Assembly: GCA_009731375.1 (NCBI GenBank) | Contig: BJOX01000052.1 | Location: forward strand, 191,519-235,985 | Origin: Paulinella micropora | Taxonomy: Eukaryota; Cercozoa; Imbricatea; Euglyphida | Length of the DNA stretch: 44,467 nt | Direction of reading: 5' to 3' | Part shown: positions 19,464 through 28,929 of the stretch, one piece after another | How the letters are laid out: the number at the start of each line of letters is the position of its first letter | Numbering within the stretch: the stretch's first letter is position 1 | The notes under the pieces: generated by a model | What the model was told of the DNA's origin: nothing | Database searches by the model: none | Seen by the model: only the letters and a program-made list of their open reading frames with translations | Program-made: the position numbers and the translations under genes

Positions 19464-20569
19464 CTGTAAGCTTTGCGATTTCAGCAGAGCGAAGTTGTCA
19501 GCGAACGTCGTTCACACAAGCATGCACAGAATGTACAAGATCGATTGATAGCTTATATAAAAGTGAAGCGTGTAGTAATATGGCTGGCGCGTCTCCTGTA
19601 TGTGACAGGCAAATTACTGGTGAAATGTAGCTGCACAATATACACGCACGGCAATCATGCACGCGCAAGATAAGCATGCAGTTTTTACTCGGCAAAGGGG
19701 AAACGGAGCGACATGTACAGCATGCTTGGATAAAGCGGAATATGTTCGAGATTCGGTGAACGCCACATCAACACGATGAACGCTGTGATTCTGCAAGTCC
19801 TGTGCGAGATCTTGAACAAAAAATGAATGCTTTGAATAGGAGCCAATAACGCGTTACTACACTTCTGCTAATGTATGATAAGTGATAAGAGATTACCTGC
19901 GAAGATGAGAAACAAAAGCAACATGTTAGTAGGATCTTGTTTGTACTGTCACACGAAGCAGACGCACAAGCATAAACTTGGTATTTCTTGTCTCGAAGTT
20001 AAAAAAAAAAAAAACTAAGAATCGACTTCAAGAGCTTTCTTTCCGCCGCTTTCGCTTGCTTATTCTTATACAACGACTGATTATATTCAAAATCCCTAAG
20101 CAAAGGGTGTTTTTTCATGAGCTATTACTGGACATAATAAAGGCTTGCCTAAGAAGTGAACCCACAAGTCCGAGACAACTTGCAGATCCCATCATGATAT
20201 CTCTCGCAGAGATCGAATGGGAAGCTTTTTTCCTTCTCTTTACATCAAGTCACTTTCACTTAGCCACTCGAAGCTCATTCAACCGCTCACTCACACTGCA
20301 GGTATCGACCATGGCATGCGCGCAGAAAAGACCCAGATAAATTTCATATATATATATACATATATCAAATGTATAGAAATATTATATTCTATAAGCCCCC
20401 AACCCCTACTTGCAACACCTTGCAGGGATAATAATAAATAGCAGATGCAGCAGAAGGGGATAGCAACTTACGTGATAATATAGAGTTTGGTTGTGGTCGG
20501 AGGCCCTTACAACATCTCCATTGAATAGAACCTAAATTGTGAGCAACGTTGGACTGGGTGCTTGACACT
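19464..20569. other. Upstream region of the surface-protein gene; 5' exon(s) not resolved
   Basis: No frame longer than about 120 codons, and none with a domain. On the minus strand near 19895-19935 is TACTAAC, then ATG followed by a Leu/Phe-rich stretch (MLLLFLIFAG), ending TTCGCAGGTAATC. This could be a signal-peptide start exon with donor CAG|GTAATC, or a textbook branch point and acceptor. As a direct donor to 19463 its phase does not fit. An (AT)-rich run lies at 20345-20370. Confidence 0.4.
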
Positions 20570-20775
20570 GAGAAGATCCTTGTCCTTAACCACAATGAGC
20601 AATGACTTCAAACGCTTCGTTCTCAGCCGGTTCTGATCTTTGCGGCTTGTGTAGTAGCTCATTTGAAAGCTCTAAAATTCTAATGAGCCATGAAACAGGT
20701 TGTAGATGCAAATATTGCCTGAGATCGAAGCGCTTGAAGTCATTGTTCGTTGTACTTAAGAAATAGGAACTTCTC
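20570..20775. mobile_element. MITE-like foldback element, copy 2 (inverted)
   Basis: Reverse-complement copy of the element at 9015-9231, with the same terminal GAGAAG and CTTCTC and CAATGACTTCAA in each arm. The centre is slightly shorter (206 bp). Confidence 0.85.
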
Positions 20776-20904
20776 CTGTGGGCAGGTAGGTCGGTCACCA
20801 GGGAAGTAAATTAATAGGTAGCCGGGTAGATGGACAGTTAGGTAGGTAAGGACGGAGATAGGTAGGTAGTTAGATAGAGCTCGAAGAAGCTAGCTAGCTC
20901 GGGA

Positions 20905-20913
20905 TAGATAGAT

Positions 20914-20977
<64 letters not shown>
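20905..20977. repeat. (GATA)n microsatellite
   Basis: GATA array leading into a family D repeat. GTAG/GATA-rich degenerate sequence precedes it (20795-20904). Confidence 0.95.
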
Positions 20978-20978
<1 letters not shown>

Positions 20979-21404
20979 TGTTTAATCTATGGGCGTGGCA
21001 TAGCTTAAAAGCCATAAACCTCCTTTACTACCCCCGGGCAGGGGAACTCTCAGCACTTCACAAGCTGCGCACCAACCATCCGCTCGGGTTGGTGCCCGTG
21101 CCCAGTTCAAGCCGAAAGGTAGCCGAGCCCTTGAGCTGTATACAACAACTACTGAAACGCTCCCCCAGGGGCGTGTGCCATAAGGAGATGACCACCTTAC
21201 AGCCGAGGTTTCGGGAGTTCACGCTCGTTGTGAGTTACCTTCTACAACCTCGGCTTGATCAACCATTTGCATCACCGGCCCCGGTCGAGAGTTGGTTGCC
21301 TGTTAGCCCTGCGCGGCGCGCGATCAACGGCGGACACAAAACCGTTGAGGGGGATTGGTTTTAGGCCGGAGCACTGAGCAGCCGGCCCTCTGCATCCCCC
21401 CGGG
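20978..21404 (+). mobile_element. SINE-like repeat, family D, copy 1
   Basis: Flanked by GATA arrays on both sides. Its start (TATGTTTAATCTATGGGCGTGGCATAGC...) is similar to the start of the GATA-flanked repeat at 40013-40344, and both end in a ...GGGATAGATAG junction. GGCATAGCTTAAAAGCC is box-A-like. A clear box B was not found. No coding frame with a domain. Confidence 0.55.
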
Positions 21405-21428
21405 ATAGATAGATAGATGGATAGATAT

Positions 21429-21511
<83 letters not shown>

Positions 21512-21550
21512 TAGATAGACAGATGTGCAGGTAGGTAGATAGACAGATAA

Positions 21551-21591
<41 letters not shown>

Positions 21592-21600
21592 GAGATAGAG

Positions 21601-21652
<52 letters not shown>

Positions 21653-21675
21653 GGATGGATAGATAGACAGTAGAC

Positions 21676-21710
<35 letters not shown>

Positions 21711-21715
21711 GCCAA
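21405..21715. repeat. (GATA)n array with GACA end
   Basis: Long GATA array with GTAG and GAGA interruptions, ending in about nine CAGA units. Confidence 0.97.
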
Positions 21716-21734
21716 GATGTACCCAGACCTACAT

Positions 21735-21947
21735 GAGAAGTTCCTATTTCTTAAGTACAATGAACAATGACTTCAATCGCTTTGATCTCAGTCAGTATTT
21801 GCATCTACAACCTGTGCTATGGCTCATTAGAAAGCTCTTGATGAGAGCTTTCAAATGAGCTACTACGCAAGCCACAAAGATCAGAACCGGCTGAGAACGA
21901 AACGTTTGAAGTCATTGCTCATTGTGATTAAGTACAAGGAACTTCTC
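21735..21947. mobile_element. MITE-like foldback element, copy 3
   Basis: Same orientation as copy 1. The terminal bases are the best preserved of the three: ATGAGAAGTTCC at one end and GGAACTTCTCAT at the other are exact inverted repeats. 213 bp, non-coding. Confidence 0.88.
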
Positions 21948-22138
21948 ATCTGGGGGTACCCATGACAGCGAAAAAAAAGCAAAAATACAACCACTCATAA
22001 ACTCGAATAATAACTTATTTTTTTTAACAGAACGCATACCACTTAAGAATAATACATAGCATTCTGTTTAATACCACTCAAGAATAATACATACATAAGA
22101 AAATACATGCATAGTATTCAAGAAGAAAAAGAAAAGAA
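21948..22138. other. Short unique spacer
   Basis: AT-rich, with a duplicated word (ACCACTYAAGAATAATACATA at about 22038 and 22073). No gene. Confidence 0.6.
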
Positions 22139-22162
22139 AAAGTAGTAGAAGTAGTAGTAGTG

Positions 22163-22202
<40 letters not shown>

Positions 22203-22237
22203 AAGTAGTAGTAGAAGCAGTAGTAGTAGTAGTAGTC

Positions 22238-22271
<34 letters not shown>

Positions 22272-22316
22272 CAGTAGTAGTAGTAGTAGTACGAGGAGGA
22301 GGAGGAAGAGGAGCAG
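22139..22316. repeat. (AGT)n microsatellite
   Basis: AGT array with GTCG, AGC and AAG interruptions, then AGG units. Confidence 0.95.
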
Positions 22317-22508
22317 GAGGAGGAGGAGGAAAAGAAGAAGAAGAAGAAGAAGAAGAAGAAGAAGAAGAAGAAGAAGAAGAAGAAGAAGAAGAAGAAGAAG
22401 AAGAAGAAGAGGAGGAGGAGGAGGAGGAGGAGGAGAAAGTCGAGGAGCGGGAGCGGGCGAAAAGAATAGAAGAGAGAGAAAGAGAGACAGAGAGACAGAG
22501 AGAGAAAC

Positions 22509-22561
<53 letters not shown>

Positions 22562-22684
22562 AGAAAGAGGGGGGACGTTGATAACATAAAGAAAGGACAG
22601 ACAGACAAACAGACAGGTAGACAGATACAGATAGATAGATAGATTGGTAGGTAGGTAGGTAGGTAGGTAGATAGGTAGGTAGAT

Positions 22685-22751
<67 letters not shown>
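22317..22751 (+). repeat. Compound microsatellite cassette, copy 2
   Basis: AAG, AGG, spacer (about 22436-22475), GA/GACA, second spacer (about 22553-22595), GACA, GATA, GTAG, GATA. It is the reverse-complement order of 3587-4066 and includes the same two unique spacers. Confidence 0.92.
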
Positions 22752-22753
<2 letters not shown>

Positions 22754-22943
22754 GAGGAAAAGAAGAAGAAGAAGAAGAAGAAGAAGAAGAAGAAGAAGAA
22801 GAAGAAGAAGAAGAAGAGGAGGAGGAGGAGGAGGAGGAGGAGGAGGAGAAAGTCGAGGAGCGGGAGCGGGCGAAAAGAATAGAAGAGAGAGAAAGAGAGA
22901 CAGAGAGACAGAGAGAGAAACAGAGAGAAACAGAGAGAGAAAC

Positions 22944-22974
<31 letters not shown>

Positions 22975-23098
22975 AGAAAGAGGGACGTTGATAACATAAA
23001 GAAAGGACAGACAGACAAACAGACAGACAGGTAGACAGATGCAGATAGATAGATAGATTGGTAGGTAGGTAGGTAGGTAGGTAGATAGGTAGGTAGAT

Positions 23099-23185
<87 letters not shown>

Positions 23186-23230
23186 GGATGGATAGATGGA
23201 TGGATGGATGGATGGATAGATGGATAAATA
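22752..23230 (+). repeat. Compound microsatellite cassette, copy 3
   Basis: Head-to-tail repeat of copy 2, starting at the same GGAGGAAAAGAAG junction. The GATA part is longer and ends in GGAT units before a 10-base gap. Copies 2 and 3 form a tandem duplication. Confidence 0.92.
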
Positions 23231-23240
23231 NNNNNNNNNN

Positions 23241-23490
23241 GATTTCGTCAACAAGGAAGTCTGTGGATAAAGTATTAACCCGATGCCCAGCTAAGCCGTG
23301 ATGTTTGCACGGAAGGGACTGATACAGGCGATACCAAATCTCCCTAGTACCAGGCGGGGCCAGGGCTCGTTCCATAAAGCGCCCCTTGCAGAACGAGCTC
23401 CCACCTCCATTACAGAGGGCCCAGTAAGCAGATGGNNNNNNNNNNNNNNNNNNNNNNNNNNNNNNNNNNNNNNNTTTTTATTCCGGGCTC
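23241..23490 (+). mobile_element. SINE-like repeat, family C, copy 1 (with a gap)
   Basis: Begins inside the unit (GATTTCGTCAAC), matches 23724-23920 closely, is interrupted by 39 N, and resumes at TTTTATTCCGGGCTCAA before a GATA array. That last jump is an internal deletion relative to copy 2. Confidence 0.8.
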
Positions 23491-23492
<2 letters not shown>

Positions 23493-23560
<68 letters not shown>

Positions 23561-23600
23561 GATAGATGGATGGATGGATGGATGGATGGATGGATGGATG

Positions 23601-23648
<48 letters not shown>

Positions 23649-23691
23649 TCTAGATAGATAGATAGATAGATATCTAGATAGATAGATAGAT
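23493..23691. repeat. (GATA)n array with GGAT block
   Basis: GATA units, a GGAT block (23570-23600), then GATA with two TATC breaks that create short inverted repeats (TATCTAGATA). Confidence 0.96.
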
Positions 23692-24167
23692 GAAATATCG
23701 ACTAATGTCAGAAAAAAGGAGCTTCTGATTTCGTCAACCAGGAAGTCTGTGGGTTAAGTATTAACCCGATGCCCAGCTAAGCCGTGATGTTTGCACGGAA
23801 GGGACTGATACAGGCGATACCAAACCTCCCTAGTACCAGGCGGGGCCAGGGCTCGTTCCATAAGCGCCCCTTGCAGAACGAGCTCCCACCTCCATTACAG
23901 AGGGCCCAGTAAGCAGATGGAGTTTCGAGACTGTTCGACAGTCTAGTATAAACCGACAGAGCACTGTGGGTTTTATTCCGGGCTCAACAAGCGAGAAAGG
24001 GCACCCTGAGGGAACAGGATTGTGCTTCCCGTCGCTATTTCGGCATGTGACTTATAGGCGTATGGCTAGGCACACATAAGGCACCCCACCACGGGCCCAG
24101 CACACTCACACCATCCCCTAATTCTCTGTCTGTCGACAGATGGCACCCATTTCAAAAAATCAAGCCC
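23692..24167 (+). mobile_element. SINE-like repeat, family C, fullest copy
   Basis: About 476 bp between GATA arrays, starting TGAAATATCGACTAATGTCA and ending ...AATCAAGCCC. Partial copies lie at 23241-23490, 41253-41424 and 43225-43272; the copies at 41253 and 43225 start at the same base after GATA arrays. No protein-coding frame. A retroposon with simple-repeat ends is the simplest reading; a satellite-associated repeat is the alternative. Confidence 0.7.
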
Positions 24168-24200
<33 letters not shown>

Positions 24201-24367
24201 GGATAGATAGATAGATAGTTAGATAGATAGATAGATACATATATGTATGTACATACATACATACATATGTACATACATACATACATATCTACATATGTAC
24301 ATACATACATACATACATACACTTATACACATACATACCTACATATATACATGCATGTGTACATACA

Positions 24368-24438
<71 letters not shown>

Positions 24439-24560
24439 GTATGTACATACATATGTATGTACATATGTATGTATGTATGTATGTATATATGTATGTAATG
24501 TATGTATGTATGTATGTATGTATAAGTATATGTATGTATGTATGTATATATGTATGTATG
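24168..24560. repeat. (GATA)n, (CATA)n, (ATCT)n, (TATG)n microsatellites
   Basis: Successive arrays. The CATA then ATCT block at 24330-24440 resembles the start of the cassette at 3590-3720, including the ACTTATACACATACATACCTA word. Confidence 0.95.
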
Positions 24561-25090
24561 ATAGATATGGCTTGCAAATATGGCCCCCAATTCAGTTTCG
24601 AAACTCGAAACTGAGGTTGTGAATTTAACGTAGCTATATTTTTTAGTTTCGAAATTAGCTGGTGTTCTTCCAAAAAATTCACGAAACTGAAACTAATAAA
24701 CCACTGTAACCGACCTAAAAGGCGTCAAACTGAACTAGCTTAGCTTGCTTTCTTTTAACAAGAAAAAAAAAAAAAAAATTATGAAAACAAAACAAAAAAT
24801 CACTGAAAGAAACTGAAGCTTTACCGTGACTCAGCCGTGACATGTGATTTCACATGATTTCTTTTCTGGAAAGCCGGCCTGTTTAGATAGAATTCAAGAT
24901 TTATTGATAGGACTGTCAGAGCCTTAAAGGCGTTATTGTCCCTATCAAGGTACTAGAGAAAAATCTATTAATAGAGAAGTAGGGCTCAAAAGGTTTTTTT
25001 TCAACTCTTCTCTTTGCCCGTAAAAAAACTCAGGCTAATAACTAATTTGAAAGTCTTCTCCCACGACCAGCAGAGACACAAAGCACAACG
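24561..25090. other. AT-rich unique DNA with GAAACT/AGTTTC words
   Basis: No gene recognised. GAAACTGAAACT-type words and their complements recur (24590-24690), and similar ones appear at 27770-27840, just outside the gypsy element. Confidence 0.5.
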
Positions 25091-25093
25091 TTG

Positions 25094-25345
<252 letters not shown>

Positions 25346-25512
25346 GACAACAGAGACAACCATGGCAACGACAAGGACAGTAAGGACAGCAACGGCGACA
25401 ACAATAACAATGGTTTGGCTTGCTTTCGGTTTCGAAAGGCAGCCCCAGTCTTCTCACCGGACTTGACTCTGGGGAGTGCCCTGATGGGCGACGACGACCT
25501 TCTTTTGCTCCT

Positions 25513-25915
<403 letters not shown>

Positions 25916-25917
25916 AA

Positions 25918-26180
25918 TGATAGCGATAACAAAGATAGTTTGGACAAGGACAGCGACAACAGCAAAGACAGCTGGTACTTTATTTTGTCTGCCGAGTCTG
26001 GGGAGGGCCCTGATGTCCTTCTAGCTAAGGCATTAGGGGGCGAGCGGCCATTTTTTACTTGCTTTTACTGTGGAAAGGCGGCGGGCTATGGGAGCCCCTG
26101 CTCGCGATGCCAACGTACTCGCTATTGCTCTATATATTAATTGCCAGCGACTGGCCTGGATAGATCATAGGCTTTTGTGT
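25918..26180 (+). pseudogene. MYND-type zinc finger fragment, frameshifted
   Basis: The frame ends in CFYCGKAAGYGSPCSRCQRT then RYCSIY and a stop. This matches the first two-thirds of a MYND finger (C-x2-C, C-x2-C, then a Tyr-Cys), a zinc module for protein-protein contacts. The missing end, CQRLAWIDHRLLC, is present right after the stop in the next frame, with its Cys, His and Cys correctly spaced. About four extra bases (TAAT at 26138-26141) separate TAT from TGC. The upstream part (SWYFILSAESGEGPDVLLAK) may be exon sequence; it emerges directly from an ACT array. Fragment of a decayed gene, or a last exon with an assembly error. Confidence 0.65.
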
Positions 26181-26437
26181 ATCTTCTTCTCCTTCTTCTT
26201 CTTTGCCTTTGCCTTTGATTTAATGAAGTTACTTTTACAAGTGACCTCTGGTCATCCATACAAACCGTTAGCCCGAAGGCCATCTTCTTCTTCTTCTTCT
26301 TCTTCTCTTCTTCTTCTTCTTCTTCTTCTTCTTCTTCTTCTTCTTCTTTGCCTTTGCCTTTGCCTTTGATTTAATGAAGTTACTTTTACAAGTGATCTCT
26401 GGTCATCCATGCAAATAGTTAGCCCAAAGGCCATTGA
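26181..26437. repeat. Tandem pair of 75-bp repeats with CTT tails
   Basis: GCCTTTGATTTAATGAAGTT begins each of two near-identical copies (about 26209 and 26359), each ending in an AAGGCCAT word followed by a CTT array. This again pairs a short unique body with a simple-repeat tail. Confidence 0.8.
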
Positions 26438-26608
26438 TTCTTCTTCTTCTTCTTCTTCTTCTTCTTCTTCTTCTTCTTCTTCTTCTTCTTCTTCTTCTTC
26501 TTCTTCTTCTTCTTCTTCTTCTTCTTCTTCTCCTTCTCCTTCTTCTCCTCCTCCTCCTCTTCCTCCTCTTCCTCCTCCTCTTCCTCCTTCTCCTCTTCCT
26601 CCTCCTCC

Positions 26609-26664
<56 letters not shown>

Positions 26665-26781
26665 CTCTTCCTCCTCCTCTTNNNNNNNNNNTCTCCTCCT
26701 CCTTCTCCTTCTCCTTCTCCTCCTCCTCCTTCTTCTTCTTCTTCTTCTTCTTCTCCTTCTCCTTCTCTTTCCTCTTACATA
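26438..26781. repeat. (CTT)n / (CCT)n array with a 10-base gap
   Basis: Polypyrimidine array, CTT then CCT/CTT mixture. Frames are poly-Ser, poly-Leu and poly-Pro only. Confidence 0.96.
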
Positions 26782-27917
26782 TATAACACGTACTGCCGCT
26801 ACTGTTACCCCTGTTTATGTTACTACATGTGCTGCTTCTGTCAAAGCTACTACTATCACGTATATCTGATCCCTGTTCTTTTTGCTTTTCTTTGATGTCT
26901 TTCTTTGTATCACTGAGCTACTTTTACTTCCTTTTCTTCACTTTCTTTTTTCTGACCCTGAGCTTCTATCTTTCTTTTTTTACCTTCTTTCTTCTTTTTT
27001 TCCCCTTTCCCGAGTCCTTCGTTGAAGTTCTGCGTTTTTATTCTTTTTGTGCTCTCTTTTCTTTTAGCAGTGTGACACTCTTGTCAAATCTCAGCTTTGT
27101 TTTTTCTGATTTTTATTTTTATTTCACTCTTTTTATCTTTTGATTTTTCTGTCTCTCTCTGAGACTCTGAGGGCCTTTGTGTACACATTTTATTTACCAC
27201 TGTCCTTTCTCAGCCTCCGTCACTCATTTTCCCTTTGTCTTTCTCCCTCTTTGGTTTTTCCTCTAATTTTTTACCCCCCCCCCCTTTTTTTTAATACAGT
27301 AAGCAAGGTTTAATGAGGAAAGAAGAAGAGGAAACAAAGAACAAAAGATTAAGAAGAACATAAAGAAGAGCTTAACTCAAAAGAGATCTGGTTTCAAAGA
27401 ACAACAGTACAAGCTCAACACTGGAAAAACTGGAACTAAGGTTCAACAGAAGGCTCCTTTTTTTTTCTTTTTTTTTCCGCTTCATTTTTATTGATACCTC
27501 CTTTGTATCTCTTTGATACCACTTCCATTTTCCTCTTACACTTCCCACTTAATCCTACTAGTGGCAAGTATTTTATTAAAACAGTGTTTCAACTGCGCAA
27601 ACTTCAAAAAGTCATCGTTAATAAATTTGAACTACTGTGACACCGTCGGCCGCGTCATGAGCCAGTGCGGCCTGATTGTTTTTAGTACTATTAAATTCAA
27701 GTTGGTATTGCTAGCGACATCAAGTTTGAAGTGAGAGTCGGGAGTCAAAAGGCAACAAAAAATTGGTTTTTCGGTCAGTTTTCAAGTTGAAGTTTCAGTT
27801 TCGTTGAAAATTTGACTTGAATTTTTGAAACTTGATTAAATACTACGTGACAGTGCCGCAGTGTATGCCGGGACCGCGTCCGCGGCAATAATGAAGTAAA
27901 TTGCTTGAAGTTTTTAG
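26782..27917. other. T-rich non-coding DNA left of the gypsy element
   Basis: Low-complexity T/C-rich stretch to about 27300, then AT-rich unique DNA. Open frames of 70-110 codons are Phe/Leu/Ser-rich composition effects. No gene recognised. Confidence 0.55.
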
Positions 27918-28163
27918 TGTAGGCATCACCCCCCGGATAGCCGGTAAAAAGTACCCTTTTCTGGTGTCAGGTGCACCTAGTTTTTTCCCATTATTTTCAA
28001 TATCGTTTGGCCGGATTTGACCTAATGCCATTTTAACCTTGGTCTGTTGCCGTTTTCTTTTCGGCTTCACTGAGCTAATATAACGAGACATCATTCTCTT
28101 TTGGGGATTTGTGTCTGGTTGTATTACCGACTTTTTATTGAGCTATCTTCGGGGAATGTAACA
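27918..28163 (+). repeat. 5' LTR of the gypsy element
   Basis: 246 bp, TGTAGG...GTAACA, matching 38056-38302. It begins TG and ends CA as LTRs do. Short for a 10-kb element. No clear TATA box. Confidence 0.95.
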
Positions 28164-28929
28164 TTGGAGTCACCAGCACAAGGCTGATTTCTTTTCTGGC
28201 TTGTTTTTGGAACAGCAGAAAGAAAAATTGGACAGACCTATCTCTTCTGAGTAGGTGTTCCAAAAAACAAATACTCCAGCACATCCCCACACAGCTCTTT
28301 TTGCAAAACTAGACGTCTAGGCGTTTGTGAGTAGGTGTCTCAGTACCCTCTCCACAGCCTGTATCTGTGTCCTCACAAGGAGGCCAGACACCAGACCTCG
28401 TAGCTGTTCTTTTGTTCTCTCTTGAGACAGAGACAGAGTAGGTCAACAGACGTACAAACAAACACTCACAGATACAAACAAACTTGAAGGACACGAGCGT
28501 AGTACTCTACCTTTCAAGTCTGTGCACTTTGTTGCCTCTCAAACCACACACATCAGAGTATTTTTGCAAATCTCTGACTGTCTTTCGACAATAGGTCTGA
28601 ACAAGTGTCAGACGACAAGTCGACTTCTCAAGGAGTGCTTCTCTAGCCTCTTTGACATTATCTGTACATAGGTCCTCGTACCTCATAACAGATACAACAA
28701 CAAAAAGAGAAAAAGAAAAGAGGAGTGGAGAAGGAGATCAAATTTTCAGAGAAAGTCGTACAGATTACTTCTTTCTCACAAAAAAAAAAAAAAAAAAATA
28801 AGACATAGAGGTGAGACGCTCTCTCTCTATACTGTCTTTTCGTTTTTTCTCTCTATTCGTTCCTCATAGACGAACAGAGCAATTACGGGGTAGAAACAAC
28901 TCTGTCTCATCCGTATTCCTTCAGCGTCC
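28164..28929 (+). other. Leader (5' UTR) of the gypsy element
   Basis: Non-coding. It holds an A run (28780-28799) and a consensus splice donor GAG|GTGAGA at 28810/28811. No long frame before the gag ATG. Confidence 0.7.
28165..28183 (+). promoter_or_regulatory. Primer-binding site
   Basis: TGGAGTCACCAGCACAAGG, one base after the 5' LTR. It starts TGG, complementary to the CCA end of a tRNA. The priming tRNA is not identified. Confidence 0.75.

Noticed and set aside
22068-23375. 435-codon minus-strand frame with Leu, Ser and Tyr runs
   Set aside because: Made entirely of microsatellite cassettes and a gap. No domain.
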